Below are positions 1 through 10,084 of a stretch of DNA of 64,000 nt, one piece after another. Position 1 is the stretch's first letter. The number at the start of each line of letters is the position of its first letter. The stretch lies in the NCBI RefSeq assembly GCF_009741925.1, contig NZ_WPCC01000008.1, forward strand, positions 1 to 64,000. The letters run 5' to 3'. Source of the DNA: Natronomonas sp. CBA1123. GTDB taxonomy: Archaea; Halobacteriota; Halobacteria; Halobacteriales; Haloarculaceae. A program made the translations under genes and the position numbers. The notes under the pieces are model-generated. The model was not told where the DNA came from, searched no databases, and worked only from the letters and a program-made list of their open reading frames with translations.

Positions 1-180
1 GGGGTTGTGTTCGTCCAGCAATGCGGCCATCTCGGCTGCGGCGTCGGCGAAGACGACGGGCAGCACCTCGCCGACGACCTCGTGGCCGGCGACGCGGCGG
101 CCGTCGAAGGTCCCCGCGAGGGTTGCACTCGGGTTGGTGTCGTGGTCGCCGAACGGTTCGTAACCGGTGAAGAGGTACAT
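1..180 (-). CDS. pcp: Pyroglutamyl-peptidase I, N-terminal part only (runs off the window)
   Basis: The reverse strand from the ATG at 180 to the window edge encodes 60 residues that begin MYLFTGYEPFGDHDTNPS. This matches the start of pyrrolidone-carboxylate peptidase (peptidase C15), whose family opens with a (V/L)TGF-PFG---NPS motif. The enzyme removes N-terminal pyroglutamate from peptides in the cytoplasm. The catalytic Glu, Cys and His lie beyond the edge and cannot be checked. It is divergent from the O-methyltransferase gene, with about 105 bases between the two starts. Confidence 0.8.
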   Translation of the reverse strand, partial: MYLFTGYEPFGDHDTNPSATLAGTFDGRRVAGHEVVGEVLPVVFADAAAEMAALLDEHNP

Positions 181-285
181 ATCGGTGAGACGCCGGCCCG
201 CTTTGTAAACACCGTCGTCGAGGCGGGCCACAGCCGCGTGGGGGGTGCCCGCACGCTTTTCGTCTCTCCGGACGACGACGCGGGT

Positions 286-942
286 ATGACCGTTTCCGAC
301 GATGTCGAGACGTTCGCCGCGACTGTCGGCCCAGAACCGGACGACGTACTGCGAGCGATGGACGACCGCGCCGAGGAGACTGGCTTTCCGACCGTCGGCC
401 CCGCCGTCGGCGGCTGGCTCCAGCAACTCGCCGGCCTCGTCGACGCCGAGCGTGTCTTCGAGTTCGGGTCGGGGTACGGTTACTCCGCCTACTGGTTCGC
501 GCGAGCGCTTCCCGACGACGGCGAAATCGTCCTTACCGAAATCGACGTTGACGAACTCGACGACGCACGCGAGAACCTCGCGGCGGGCGGCTTCGAGGAC
601 ATCGCCCGCTTCGAGTTGGGTGATGCCATCGACATCGTCGACGACTACGGGGGCCCCTTCGATTTGGTCCTCATCGACAACGAGAAGGACCGCTACGTCG
701 AGGCCTTCGAAGCCGTCCGCTCGAAGGTGCCGGTCGGCGGCGTCGTCGTCGCCGACAACATGACCGCCGGTCCCTTCGACTTCGAGGAGATACACCGCCT
801 CGTCGTCGAGGGGGGCGAGTCGGACAACGACATGGCGACCGGGGTCGCGGCCTACCTCGAACACGTCGGTTCGGACGACGCCTTCGAGACGACGCTGCTG
901 CCGCTCGGGGAGGGGTTGGCTGTGACGCGCCGCGTCGCGTGA
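286..942 (+). CDS. SAM-dependent O-methyltransferase family protein
   Basis: This 218-residue cytosolic class I methyltransferase resembles the caffeoyl-CoA/catechol O-methyltransferase group (COG4122). The SAM-binding motif EFGSGYGYS is at residues 59-67, the acidic strand-2 end TEID at 84-87, and DLVLIDNEK at 126-134, which carries the Asp that binds metal or substrate in this family. The start at 286 gives the normal family N-terminus. The open frame continues upstream to base 7, but that part is the antisense of the pcp gene. The methyl acceptor is unknown, and nothing next to it indicates the pathway. Confidence 0.85.
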   Translation: MTVSDDVETFAATVGPEPDDVLRAMDDRAEETGFPTVGPAVGGWLQQLAGLVDAERVFEFGSGYGYSAYWFARALPDDGEIVLTEIDVDELDDARENLAAGGFEDIARFELGDAIDIVDDYGGPFDLVLIDNEKDRYVEAFEAVRSKVPVGGVVVADNMTAGPFDFEEIHRLVVEGGESDNDMATGVAAYLEHVGSDDAFETTLLPLGEGLAVTRRVA

Positions 943-1032
943 ACCTCAATCGACACCTCTCGTCTGTTTTTGCCGGTATTGCTATGATTCCACGTGGCAA
1001 GAACCAAGTCACGGTCGTTCGTACTGACGGCT

Positions 1033-2682
1033 ATGCCAGGAGGCACTGACCAGACGCTTCGACCCTTCCTGTGGCGTGCGGCGAACCTGTATCCGGACAA
1101 GGAAATCGTCTCACGGACACACGAAGGCATCGAGCGGTACACGTACAGCGAATACGACGACCGAACGGCGCAACTCGCCAACGCCCTCGAGGCTCACGGC
1201 ATCGAGGAGGGCGACCGCGTAGCGACGTTCTGTTGGAACCACCACCGGCACTTCGAGACGTACTTCGCGGTGCCGACCATCGGCGCCCAACTACACACCA
1301 TCAATCCGCTGTTGCCCGACGAGCACATCCAGTACATCGTCGACAACGCCGACGACCAGCTCATCTTCGTCGACGACTCGCTGGCGCCGAAACTGGCGCA
1401 AGCGGCCGCCGACGCCCCCGAGTTCGAGGGCGTCGACTTCGTCGTGATGTCCTCGACCGAGACGGAGACGCTCGATGCGACTCCCTACGAGGAGTTCGTC
1501 GAGGGTCACTCCACGGAGTACGACTGGCCAATCCTCGACGAGGACCAGCCCGCCGGCATGTGTTACACCTCGGGGACGACGGGCAACCCGAAGGGCGTCG
1601 AGTACACCCACAAGATGTTGTGGAGCCACACGATGGCGACGCTGACGCCGCAGGGCATCCCGATGGCCGACGAGGACGTGGTGATGCCCGTCGTGCCGAT
1701 GTTCCACGTCAACGCGTGGGGGATGCCGTTTACGGCGACGGCGGCCGGCGCGAAGCACGTCTATCCCGGCCCGTCGCCGGACCCCGAGGACATCGTCCAC
1801 CTCATTGAGGAGGAGGGCGTCACGATTTCGGCGGGCGTTCCTACTGTCTGGCTCGGCCTGATGGACTACGCCGAGGACAACGACGTGGACCTCTCGACGC
1901 TGGATACGGTCATCGTCGGCGGCTCCGCGGCACCGGAGTCGATGATTCGGTGGTTCGACGACCGCGACGTGGAACTGCTCCACGCGTGGGGGATGACCGA
2001 GATGTCGCCGCTGGGGTCGGTCTCCCAGCTGAAGGGCGGCCTGCAGGACGCCGACTACGAAACCCAACTGAAACACCGCAAGAAACAGGGGCTGACGGTC
2101 CCCGGCATCGAGTTCAAGGTCATCGACGAGAACGACGAGGAAATCGCCTGGGACGGCGAGGAGTTCGGCGAACTGTGGGTCCGCGGTCCGTGGGTCACCA
2201 AGGAGTACTTCATGCGGCCGGAGGCCAACGAGGAGGACTTCGAGGACGGCTGGCTGAAGACCGGTGACGTGGTCACCGTCGACGAGGAGGGCTACATCCA
2301 AATCGTCGACCGCGCGAAAGACGTCATCAAATCCGGCGGGGAGTGGATTTCCTCCGTCGAGTTGGAGAACGCCATCATGGCCCACGACGACGTGGCCGAA
2401 GCCGCCGTCGTCGGCGTCCCCCACGAGAAGTGGCAGGAGCGACCGGTCGCCTTCGTCGTCGCCGGCGAGGATGCCGACACGGACACCCTCGACGAGGAAA
2501 TTATGGACCTCCTGCGTGAGGACTATCCCAAGTGGTGGCTCCCGGACGCCATCGAGTACATCGACGAGGTGCCGAAAACCGCCACGGGCAAGTTCTCGAA
2601 GAAGGACATCCGCGAGGAGTACACCGATGGGTCGATTGTCGAGGGGAGCGTCCCCGAGGAAGCCGCCCCGGACGACGACTAA
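1033..2682 (+). CDS. Acyl-CoA synthetase (AMP-forming), medium/long-chain fatty acid type
   Basis: This 549-residue ANL-superfamily ligase activates a carboxylic acid to an acyl-adenylate and then to the CoA thioester. The P-loop-like A3 motif [11 protein letters not shown] is at about 178-188, the A5 motif WGMTE at about 319, the WLKTGD motif at about 407 and the C-terminal catalytic-lysine region [11 protein letters not shown] at about 514-524. I chose the ATG at 1033 because the 13 residues before it are not family-like. The next gene downstream is an acyl-CoA dehydrogenase on the same strand, which fits fatty-acid or branched-acid degradation. The exact chain length cannot be read from the sequence. 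Confidence 0.92.
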   Translation: MPGGTDQTLRPFLWRAANLYPDKEIVSRTHEGIERYTYSEYDDRTAQLANALEAHGIEEGDRVATFCWNHHRHFETYFAVPTIGAQLHTINPLLPDEHIQYIVDNADDQLIFVDDSLAPKLAQAAADAPEFEGVDFVVMSSTETETLDATPYEEFVEGHSTEYDWPILDEDQPAGMCYTSGTTGNPKGVEYTHKMLWSHTMATLTPQGIPMADEDVVMPVVPMFHVNAWGMPFTATAAGAKHVYPGPSPDPEDIVHLIEEEGVTISAGVPTVWLGLMDYAEDNDVDLSTLDTVIVGGSAAPESMIRWFDDRDVELLHAWGMTEMSPLGSVSQLKGGLQDADYETQLKHRKKQGLTVPGIEFKVIDENDEEIAWDGEEFGELWVRGPWVTKEYFMRPEANEEDFEDGWLKTGDVVTVDEEGYIQIVDRAKDVIKSGGEWISSVELENAIMAHDDVAEAAVVGVPHEKWQERPVAFVVAGEDADTDTLDEEIMDLLREDYPKWWLPDAIEYIDEVPKTATGKFSKKDIREEYTDGSIVEGSVPEEAAPDDD

Positions 2683-2734
2683 TTGCGGAAACTCTTTCCT
2701 CATCCTTCTTTCCGACAGGCAATAGCCGGCGCTC

Positions 2735-2743
2735 TATATTTAA
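2735..2743 (+). promoter_or_regulatory. TATA box for the acyl-CoA dehydrogenase gene
   Basis: TATATTTAA lies about 32 bases before the ATG at 2771, in an 88-base gap. That is the spacing of an archaeal TATA box driving a transcript with a very short leader. It suggests the dehydrogenase can be transcribed apart from the synthetase upstream. Confidence 0.6.
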
Positions 2744-2770
2744 CGCTGGAAACCGTACTATGTAGGTAGA

Positions 2771-3926
2771 ATGGAACTGTTAGACGAAGCGGTCGTTCCG
2801 GAGCACGCCCGAGCGGTCAAACAGGAGGCCCGGGAGTTCGCCGCCGAGTACATCGAGCCGAACGCGGCCGACTACTACGAGACGGGTGAGTACCCCTGGG
2901 AGGTACTCGAGGCCGGGATGGACGCCGGCCTCGTCGCACAGGACATCGGCGAGGAGTACGGCGGCCGGGGCTTCGACGTCCACGAGATTCTCGCCATCGC
3001 CGAGGAGTTCTACCGCGCTGACGCCGGTATCGCCCTGACGCTGCAGTTGGCGAGTTTCGGGACGAAAATCACCGAGGAGTACGGCACCGAAGAACAAAAG
3101 GAACAGTACCTTCGGCCCGTCGCCGAGAACGACTGGATTTCGGGGCTTGCGGTGTCGGAACCCGAAACCGGCTCCGACCTCGCCGGTATGGAGACCACCG
3201 CCGAGAAGGACGGCGACGAGTGGGTGCTGAACGGCGAGAAGTACTGGGTCGGCAACGGCGTCGAAGCTGACTGGGTAACGGTGTACGCCAGGACCGGCGA
3301 TGACCCCGACGACCCCTACAGCAACTTCTCGCTGTTCATCGTCCCCACCGACACCGACGGCTACGACGCCGAACACATTCCCGAGAAGATGGGGTTCCGT
3401 GCCTCCAAACAGGCCCACATCGAATTCAACGACGCACGTATCCCCGAGGAGAACGTCATCGGCGCCGAGGGCACGGGCTTCTACATGCTCGCGGAGTTCT
3501 TCAACTACGGCCGCGTCGTCGTCGGGGGCCACGGCCTCGGCTTGGCCGCGGCGGCCATCGAAGAGACCGCCGACTTCGTCCACGGCCGGAAAGCCTTCGA
3601 CCGCAACGTCAGCGAGTTCCAGAAGGTCCAACACATCCTCGCGGACATGCTGACGGAGTTCAACGCTGCCCGGACGCTCAACTGGCAGGCCGCCGACCGC
3701 GTTGCCGAGAAGGACAACGCCGGCCTGTGGGCCGCACAGGCGAAGGTCAAATCCACCGAGACGGCGAACATGTGTGCCGAACGCGGGATGCAGCTCCACG
3801 GCGGCCGCTCGGTGTTGGTCGAGAACCGCATCTCCCGAGTGTACCGCGACGTTCGGATTCCCGTCATCTACGAGGGCGCAAACGAGATTCAGCGCAAATC
3901 TCATCTACGGACAGGCCCAGTGGTAA
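2771..3926 (+). CDS. Acyl-CoA dehydrogenase with a frameshift in its last codons
   Basis: This FAD-dependent acyl-CoA dehydrogenase introduces the alpha-beta double bond in acyl-CoA. Family motifs are clear: AVSEPETGSDLAG in the flavin-binding middle domain, QLHGGRSVLVENRISRVYRD, and IYEGANEIQR near the C-terminus. After EIQR the annotated frame runs into unrelated residues and stops at 3964. The neighbouring frame reads N-L-I-Y-G-Q-A-Q-W and stops at 3926, which is the usual haloarchaeal ending. One surplus A in the AAA at 3896-3898 explains this, and removing it gives 384 residues. Only about ten terminal residues change, so the protein may still work; a sequencing error is the likeliest cause. 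Confidence 0.88.
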
Positions 3927-3971
3927 GAGTCTCGCGGCAAGGCTCTTTGATGCGGCGCCCTTAATGGGCGT

Positions 3972-4763
3972 ATGGACATTCACGTCCTCGACCGTGGCCG
4001 CATCCACGCCGATTTGAACTTCGCGCTGGACGGCGAAGTCGCCGCAGTACACAGCGACCAAAATCCCGACCTCCAGTACACCGAGTTCGCCGTCTGGAAC
4101 CTCGTCGTCGACCACCCCGAGGCGACGATTCTGTGGGACACCGGTTCCCACCCCGAGGCGGCCGACGGCTACTGGCCCGCCCCGCTGTATGAGGCCTTCG
4201 CCCACCCCGACGCCGCCGACCGCGACCTCGAAACTGCCCTCTCGGATGTCGGGTACTCCGTCGAGGACATCGACTGTGTGATTCAGTCACACCTGCATCT
4301 CGACCACGCCGGCGGCCTGTATCACTTCGATGGAACGGACGTGCCAATCTACGTCCACCGCCGGGAGCTCGAACACGCTTACCTCTCCGCAAAATCGACG
4401 GCTGGCGGCAACGCCTACCTCGCCTCCGATTTCGACCACGAGTTGAACTGGCAAGTCGTCGACCAGCCCCGATACCAACTCTTCGATGGTGTCGAGTTAC
4501 TGCACCTGCCGGGACACACCCCCGGACTGCTCGGCGCGCTGTTCGAACGCGAAAGCCGGGAGAACGTCCTCGTCGCCGGTGACGAGGCGTTCCTCGCGCC
4601 CAACTACGAGGAGGGTCGGTCGATGGGTGCCAGTCTGCTGTACGATTCCCGCGCCTACGAGGAGAGCCGCGAGTTCCTGAAGGACCTCGAACGCCGCTAC
4701 GACGCCCGCGTCATCTACGGTCACGACCCCGACCAGTTCGAGCGGATTCGCGACGGGCTCTAG
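3972..4763 (+). CDS. N-acyl-homoserine-lactonase-like metallo-beta-lactamase-fold hydrolase
   Basis: This 263-residue metallo-beta-lactamase-fold protein has the dinuclear zinc motif HLHLDHAGG (HxHxDH) at about residues 108-116. It also has a conserved LHLPGHTPG strand, an AGDEAF Asp and a final YGHDPDQF His. This order and spacing match the AiiA-like lactonase group (COG0491), which opens lactone rings. The start six bases after the overrun end of the dehydrogenase reading suggests co-transcription. In this acyl-CoA neighbourhood it may act on a lactone or thioester intermediate rather than a quorum signal. Its last bases overlap the convergent gene at 4760. Confidence 0.75.
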   Translation: MDIHVLDRGRIHADLNFALDGEVAAVHSDQNPDLQYTEFAVWNLVVDHPEATILWDTGSHPEAADGYWPAPLYEAFAHPDAADRDLETALSDVGYSVEDIDCVIQSHLHLDHAGGLYHFDGTDVPIYVHRRELEHAYLSAKSTAGGNAYLASDFDHELNWQVVDQPRYQLFDGVELLHLPGHTPGLLGALFERESRENVLVAGDEAFLAPNYEEGRSMGASLLYDSRAYEESREFLKDLERRYDARVIYGHDPDQFERIRDGL

Positions 4764-5305
4764 CGCGGCTGCCAGCCCTCGGGGGCGTCCGGTGCGTCGA
4801 CTCGGGCGCGCTCGCCGTCGGCATCGAGTTCGATGCGGCCGTCGAACAACTGTTCGAACGTTCGGACGGTCTGTTCGTGGTGGGCGTCGGGCGTCATCGC
4901 GAACACGCCGAGGCCGTCGTTGCGTCGGATGTGGGCCGTCAGCACGCTGAGAAACCGGAATACTGAGGCGTCCTCGGCGTAGTACAACAGCGTCGTCACC
5001 GAATCGATGAAGACGGCCGGGGACGACGAGCGCTTCAGGAACTCCGAGACGGGCATCGAAATCCCCGTCAGGTCACCCGGCGTGCTCACCTCGTCGCTGG
5101 TCGGCGTACAGGAGAGCACCGACGACAGCGACGCCGTCGCCTCGGTCGGCGTCGCGTCGTCGCCGTGTGTCGCCGAGACGAGCAGTGTCTCGCCGGCCCG
5201 GTCGGCGCCGACGGCGTTGCTGAACGCCGTCACGCCGCCCATGGGTGGCGCATACAGAATGTAGCTGTTGGCTTCGCCGGCGAGCCACTCGGAGATAGAT
5301 GCCAC
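4760..5305 (-). CDS. Degenerate RecA/KaiC-like haloarchaeal protein (DUF7504-like)
   Basis: This 181-residue soluble protein resembles the haloarchaeal HTR-like group, which derives from the KaiC/GvpD RecA fold. The strand-loop region ILYAPPMGG sits where a Walker A would be but has no GKT/GKS, so ATP binding is probably lost. A Walker-B-like strand AVFIDSVTTLLYY follows. A longer relative lies at 18952-19866. Its role is unknown; members of this group are often found near signalling genes. It is the last gene of a leftward run that includes the RND exporter. Confidence 0.6.
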   Translation of the reverse strand: MASISEWLAGEANSYILYAPPMGGVTAFSNAVGADRAGETLLVSATHGDDATPTEATASLSSVLSCTPTSDEVSTPGDLTGISMPVSEFLKRSSSPAVFIDSVTTLLYYAEDASVFRFLSVLTAHIRRNDGLGVFAMTPDAHHEQTVRTFEQLFDGRIELDADGERARVDAPDAPEGWQPR

Positions 5306-5368
5306 GTGTTCTCTTCTACGAAGACGCCACGCAAAGTGTTTTCCGCACGTCGAAGTGCCGTCGTTTCT

Positions 5369-7834
5369 TCACAGCGAGGCGTCGTCGAATACCCGCGCCC
5401 AGATGACGAGCACCGACGGCAACACGAACAGCGAGGCGAGATACGAGTAGAACACCGACATCCCGGTGAGGATGCCGAACTGGCCGATGGCGGGGAAGAT
5501 GGACAACACCAGCACGCCGATGCCGAACACCGTCGTGAGCATGCTTCCGGTCAGCGCCCCACCGGTGCCGCGGACGGTCTTCTCGAGTGCCTCGTAGACG
5601 CCGCGGTCGCGTTCCTCGTACTCGTCGGCGAAACGGTGGACGATGTGGACCGAGTAGTCGATGCCGAGGCCGATGGTAATCGCGAGGATGGTCGCGGTGA
5701 AGGCGTTGAACGACAGCCCGAAGAGCCGCATCGACCCGGCGACCATCGCGACGGTCACGACGATGGGGGCGATGTTCGCCAACCCCAGCGAGGCCCGCCC
5801 GAGTAACAGCCAGTAGATGAACACGAGGAAGACGGCGGTTCCACCCAATGCGACGGCGAGGCTCACGACTGCCGACTGGAGGATGATGTCGGAGACGGCC
5901 TGGAAGACGACGGTGTTGCCGGTCGCCGTCGCATCGAAACGCTGGCGGTCCGCGATGGCTCGGGCGTCGTCCGTAATCTCCTGTTGGGTAGCATCGGATT
6001 CCACCGAGTAGACGATTCGGGCACTTCGGCGGTCTTCGGTCATGTACTGGGCGGCCTGTCCGCTCGCCGGGGAGTCGTACAGGTAGTCGTACACGTCGCC
6101 GAGGTTTCGGTCGGGAATCCCGTCGTCGTCGATGTCGTTGCGGTCGACGAGGCGCCGGAACTCGGGGTCGCGCTCGGCGTGGCTATCGATGACGGTGATG
6201 ATGCTCGTCTCGGAGGCGTACCGGCCGTCCCGGACGAAGGCATCGGGTGGGTCCTCGCCGGCACGACGCATCGATTCCAACGCCGCTGGCTGTTCCATCG
6301 GCCCCTCGACGTACACCGTCACCGTGTCGGTCTGCCCGGATTCGAAGTTCTCCTCCAGGAAGTTAATCGTCGCAGTCACCGTGTACTCTCCGGGAGCGAG
6401 GGGTTCGGGCACGTAGTCGTAGTACCCCGGCGAATCCTCCGGCGGGAGGAAGTCCTCGTCCTCGAAGGTAGTGTCGATGCCGGTCGCGTAGCCGGCGGCC
6501 ACACCGCTGACGAGCAACAGCGCGACGAAGAAGGCAATCGGTGCGATTCGGGCGATTTTGACGCCGATGGTCTGGAAGCCGCCGAGTATCGAGCCCTCCG
6601 AACCGAGGGGCGTGGTGGCGAACGTCGGAATCGGGTACCGCTCTCGAGCGTGGTCGAGTTTTACCTTCGCCGCCGGCAGGAATATCCCGAACACCAGGAA
6701 GGTGAACACGATGCCGACGGCGGCGACGATGCCGAACTCCCGTATCGGTGGGAGGTCGCTCGTGAGGTTCGCGAGGAAGCCGATGACGGTCGTCCCCGTC
6801 ACGATGAAGAAGGCGACCAACACCTGGTCGGTCGTCGTCGACATCGACTCGACGATGCCGAACCCCTTGACCTGCTCTTCCCGATAGCGGTTCACCGCGT
6901 GGATGCCGAAGTCGATACCGACCGCCAACAGCAGCGGTGGCACCGAAATCAGTATCTGGCTGAACGGAATGCCGACCAGCCCCATGAACCCGAACGTCCA
7001 AATCAGGGCGATGAGCAGCGAGACCACGCCCAACAGCAGGTCGGCGAGGTCGCGGTAGGCGACGAACAGGAACAGCGTGATGAGCAACACCGCCGCCGGG
7101 ATGACGAGCGCGAGGGTGTCGCCGATGACGGCGCCGAACTCCGCAGCGGTGATACCGGTACCGAAGACGGTGATGTCGCTGCCGACCGAGTTCGCGATAG
7201 TTCGCGCCTCCTGTTGGATGGGCGTCAACGGACTGGAGCCACCCTGTCCCGCGCTGCTGGAGAGCCCCGACGGGATGTCGTGGCTTACGACGCCGATAGT
7301 CGCCGACGCCGATGCCGACTGGCGATTGTAGTCGTTCGACAACAGCCCGGAGAAACGGGGGTTCGTCTCGTCTGCCTGCCGTATCGCCTGCTGTATCTCG
7401 GTGGCGGTTGCCGCCTCGAGGGCCTGCTGTTGTTGTTCGGGGGTCGTCGCTTGGGGGTCGAGTTGCTGGGCGACGATGCTGGCGGCCGAAGACGTACTCG
7501 AGACGCGCAACCCCGGCCGGTCGGCCATCTGCTCTTGGACCTCCAACATCCGGAGCATCGCGTCCCGCGAGAGGACGTTCTCGCTGTCCTGTATCAGTTG
7601 GGTGCTGCCGCTGTCGGCGCCGAACGCCGGCGAGAACTTCTGGTTGACCTCGTCGAGCGCTTCCTGTGCCGGCGTGCTTTCGGCGAACTGCTGGGTGCCA
7701 GCGCTCGTCGAGACGCCACCGAGACCGACCACGAACAGCCCCGTGACCAGCAGGAACGCGAGGATGACCGTCCCCGGCCGTTCGGTGATGTAGTGGTCGA
7801 GCCGGTCGATGTACGGCTGGTAGTCGACCGCCAT
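5369..7834 (-). CDS. RND/MMPL-family exporter
   Basis: This 821-residue membrane protein has the RND layout: one N-terminal membrane helix (about 22-42), a long outside loop, a five-helix bundle, a second outside loop, and a final helix bundle. Two sterol-sensing-domain-like helix sets are visible, with AVGIDFGIHAVNRYREE in the first half and TIGLGIDYSVHIVHRFADE in the second. These GIDF/GIDY helices carry the proton-relay aspartates of MMPL/HpnN-type transporters. It starts directly after the stop of the upstream secreted-protein gene (no gap), so the two are probably translated together. The substrate is unknown; lipids or hydrophobic compounds are typical for the family. Confidence 0.88.
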   Translation of the reverse strand: MAVDYQPYIDRLDHYITERPGTVILAFLLVTGLFVVGLGGVSTSAGTQQFAESTPAQEALDEVNQKFSPAFGADSGSTQLIQDSENVLSRDAMLRMLEVQEQMADRPGLRVSSTSSAASIVAQQLDPQATTPEQQQQALEAATATEIQQAIRQADETNPRFSGLLSNDYNRQSASASATIGVVSHDIPSGLSSSAGQGGSSPLTPIQQEARTIANSVGSDITVFGTGITAAEFGAVIGDTLALVIPAAVLLITLFLFVAYRDLADLLLGVVSLLIALIWTFGFMGLVGIPFSQILISVPPLLLAVGIDFGIHAVNRYREEQVKGFGIVESMSTTTDQVLVAFFIVTGTTVIGFLANLTSDLPPIREFGIVAAVGIVFTFLVFGIFLPAAKVKLDHARERYPIPTFATTPLGSEGSILGGFQTIGVKIARIAPIAFFVALLLVSGVAAGYATGIDTTFEDEDFLPPEDSPGYYDYVPEPLAPGEYTVTATINFLEENFESGQTDTVTVYVEGPMEQPAALESMRRAGEDPPDAFVRDGRYASETSIITVIDSHAERDPEFRRLVDRNDIDDDGIPDRNLGDVYDYLYDSPASGQAAQYMTEDRRSARIVYSVESDATQQEITDDARAIADRQRFDATATGNTVVFQAVSDIILQSAVVSLAVALGGTAVFLVFIYWLLLGRASLGLANIAPIVVTVAMVAGSMRLFGLSFNAFTATILAITIGLGIDYSVHIVHRFADEYEERDRGVYEALEKTVRGTGGALTGSMLTTVFGIGVLVLSIFPAIGQFGILTGMSVFYSYLASLFVLPSVLVIWARVFDDASL

Positions 7835-9976
7835 CTATCGCCGCCGACGGAGCCGCAGTGCCAGCGGTGCAAGCGGGACGAGCAACAGCGGGGCGAACCC
7901 GACTGCGCTCGCGGGTGCGACCGACCCGAACAGCCCGCCGCCCGACTCCTGGACCGAGACCGGTACGCGATAGCTCTCCGAGAGCCGCGTCTCACCGGCG
8001 GCATCGACGTACTGGAAGTCGACGGAGACCGGGTAATCCTTCTGCATCGCCGACCCGGACGCCGACACGCGGAACGGCACCTCGACCGTCTCGCCGGGTT
8101 CGAGTTCGGCGATGTACGCCTCGTCGTCGCTCGTCGACAGCGGCGAGGAGGCGAACAGTTTCGCCGACACGTCGGTGACGGTTTCGTTTCGCTGGTTCGT
8201 CACTGCGAGGACGATACGGCTCTCTTCGCCCGCCGAGACGTTCGTGTTCCGGGCCTCGACGCCGAAGACGTCGCGGCGCGGCTCGACCGACTGGCGGAAC
8301 TGAATCGGGTCGGCCTGCCGTTCGTCGTCGTCGAGGGTCTCGTAGTTCGTCCGCAGCGAGAACTGCCGCGGTCCCGCGCGGGCCGCGCTCGCGACCTCCA
8401 CGTCGAAGGAAACGTCGACGGATTCGCCCGAATCGAGGTCGCCCAACGCGACCTGGGGTTCGAGCACTTCGACGTTCTGGTTCGGCGGGTCCAGCGTCAC
8501 GACGACGTTTTCGACCGCGTTGGGACCCACGTTGGTGAACGTCCCGCGGAGCGTCCCGTCCTGTGAGACCCGGAGCGAGGAGTCGACGTTCTCGAAGGTG
8601 AACGTCTGGTCGTCGTCGGGGACGACACCGACGGTGTTACGCTGGGTCGCACCGGTCGTCTCGTCGGTGTCGTAGCCGATGGCCATATCGACGGCGTACC
8701 CCCGGGTGCGTGCGTTCTCGGCGAACTGCCCGCCGACGGTCACAGTGCGCTGTTCGCCCGGTTCGATGCTACCGATGTAGGCGCTGGCCGAGTTGCTCGC
8801 GGCGCCGAACGTGAGCCCGGCCTCCCGGGAAGTGAGGTCGACGGTTACGTCCTCGAGTGACTCCTCACCGGTGTGTTCGAGCGTGATGCCGATTTCGCCT
8901 TGCTCGCCGGGACCGGCCGTCGAATCGACTTCGGCGACGGCGAGGACGCCGCCGGTGTCGGGGGTGACACCGACCGTCGAACGACTCGTGAACGGCACGT
9001 CGTTGTCGTCGGTGTACTCGACCGACAGCGATGCCGGTAACGCCCGGATGCCGGCGCCGTCGGTGACGCTCCCTGACAGCGTGACGGTTCGGTTCTCGCC
9101 GGGTTCCCAGCGGTCGACGTAGGCCTCACTCGACCCCGTGGCGCCCAACTGGAGGTCGCCGGTGAGCGATTCGAGGCTGACGACCGCGTCGTTGGCCGCT
9201 GCCTCGCCGGCGTTCGTCAGTTCGAGTTCGACGGCCCCGGTGTCGCCCGGGGCGGGGGCGCTGATATCGCGGACCTCGAAATCGGCTTCTTCGTCGACGA
9301 CGACCTTGACGGAGCGTTGGACGATTTCGGTTTCGTCGCGCTGTGAGTTCTGTCCCCGCTCGCCGATGAATGGCGTGTACTCGTAGCTGACCTCTATCGG
9401 AATCCGATAGGTGCCGGGGTCGGCATTCTCGTCGACGGATAACTGGATGCCGACTGGGATGGCGTTGCCGTCGGGGAGATTACCGACTGCCGTTTCGGCG
9501 CTTCGGACGGTAATCGGCCCTTCACTCTCCGGGTTGACAGTCACGCCGCGGGCGGTCGTAACGCGACGTTCGGCATCGACATTCCCCTGTGAACTACCGT
9601 GGGTGACTTCTCCACGGTTGATGACGCTCACTTGGAGTTGCGTCGTCTCTCCAGCGGAGAGGCGATTGTCTCCTGCTGTGAGAGAAATGTTGGGTTCGCC
9701 GGTGACGTTTGCGGCCGCAGGGGCGGCGAAAATCGGTGCGAAAACCGAGGTGAAAAGGGCAATCGAGAGGGCGACGGCAGCAATGCGAGACGCTTCCGGT
9801 GAGGACATACGCTCATAAAGCCCCGCCGTCCACTTAGTTACCCGTCCATCGGCAGAACGGCCCCTGTCAGATAAAGACGCCTTCCGTCTCCGATTGGACC
9901 GCTCGTCCGCCGAATCGTCGGCCTCCGGCGCTTGCCGACTTCGGTTATCGTCCGCTCCGCGACGGATTCCACTCAT
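7835..9976 (-). CDS. Secreted CARDB/COG1361-type S-layer-like protein, partner of the RND exporter
   Basis: From the ATG at 9976 this is 713 residues. A hydrophilic stretch of about 56 residues is followed by a signal-type helix (AAVALSIALFTSVFAPIFA). Several beta-sandwich repeats follow, each with a 'EPGE--TV' turn typical of COG1361/CARDB domains, and then a C-terminal membrane helix ending in RRRR. Most of the protein should therefore sit outside, anchored at the C-terminus. A later ATG at 9808 would start just before the signal helix; the TATA box 26 bases before 9976 supports the longer form. The TAG stop abuts the exporter ATG. I infer that it works as an outside partner of the exporter. 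Confidence 0.75.
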   Translation of the reverse strand: MSGIRRGADDNRSRQAPEADDSADERSNRRRKASLSDRGRSADGRVTKWTAGLYERMSSPEASRIAAVALSIALFTSVFAPIFAAPAAANVTGEPNISLTAGDNRLSAGETTQLQVSVINRGEVTHGSSQGNVDAERRVTTARGVTVNPESEGPITVRSAETAVGNLPDGNAIPVGIQLSVDENADPGTYRIPIEVSYEYTPFIGERGQNSQRDETEIVQRSVKVVVDEEADFEVRDISAPAPGDTGAVELELTNAGEAAANDAVVSLESLTGDLQLGATGSSEAYVDRWEPGENRTVTLSGSVTDGAGIRALPASLSVEYTDDNDVPFTSRSTVGVTPDTGGVLAVAEVDSTAGPGEQGEIGITLEHTGEESLEDVTVDLTSREAGLTFGAASNSASAYIGSIEPGEQRTVTVGGQFAENARTRGYAVDMAIGYDTDETTGATQRNTVGVVPDDDQTFTFENVDSSLRVSQDGTLRGTFTNVGPNAVENVVVTLDPPNQNVEVLEPQVALGDLDSGESVDVSFDVEVASAARAGPRQFSLRTNYETLDDDERQADPIQFRQSVEPRRDVFGVEARNTNVSAGEESRIVLAVTNQRNETVTDVSAKLFASSPLSTSDDEAYIAELEPGETVEVPFRVSASGSAMQKDYPVSVDFQYVDAAGETRLSESYRVPVSVQESGGGLFGSVAPASAVGFAPLLLVPLAPLALRLRRRR

Positions 9977-9980
9977 AAAC

Positions 9981-10000
9981 TACCTACCGTTCGGTAGGTA
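9981..10000. promoter_or_regulatory. TetR-type operator: 9-bp inverted repeat
   Basis: TACCTACCG-TT-CGGTAGGTA is a perfect inverted repeat with a two-base spacer. It lies five bases upstream of the ATG at 9976 and overlaps the TATA box of the secreted-protein/exporter operon. The neighbouring TetR gene ends 85 bases away, so this is its most likely binding site. A bound repressor here would block both TBP binding and transcript start. Confidence 0.75.
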
Positions 10001-10006
10001 AATATG
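9999..10006 (-). promoter_or_regulatory. TATA box of the secreted-protein/RND operon
   Basis: CATATTTA on the reverse strand is centred about 26 bases before the ATG at 9976. This predicts a leaderless transcript and supports that start codon. It overlaps one arm of the operator. Confidence 0.55.
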
Positions 10007-10084
10007 GGTTCTGGTTCCGGTCGACTGTCACCACCGCGGGTCCGGTTCGGTACCTCGGACCGTTCCGGAGACGCGCTCCGCCGA

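Noticed and set aside
1291-2703. 470-residue open frame on the reverse strand over the acyl-CoA synthetase
   Set aside because: It is the antisense of a gene with clear family motifs; GC-rich third positions leave long open frames on the opposite strand.
5984-8566. 860-residue forward open frame opposite the exporter and surface protein
   Set aside because: Arg/Asp-rich composition with no family pattern, and it spans two clear genes on the other strand.
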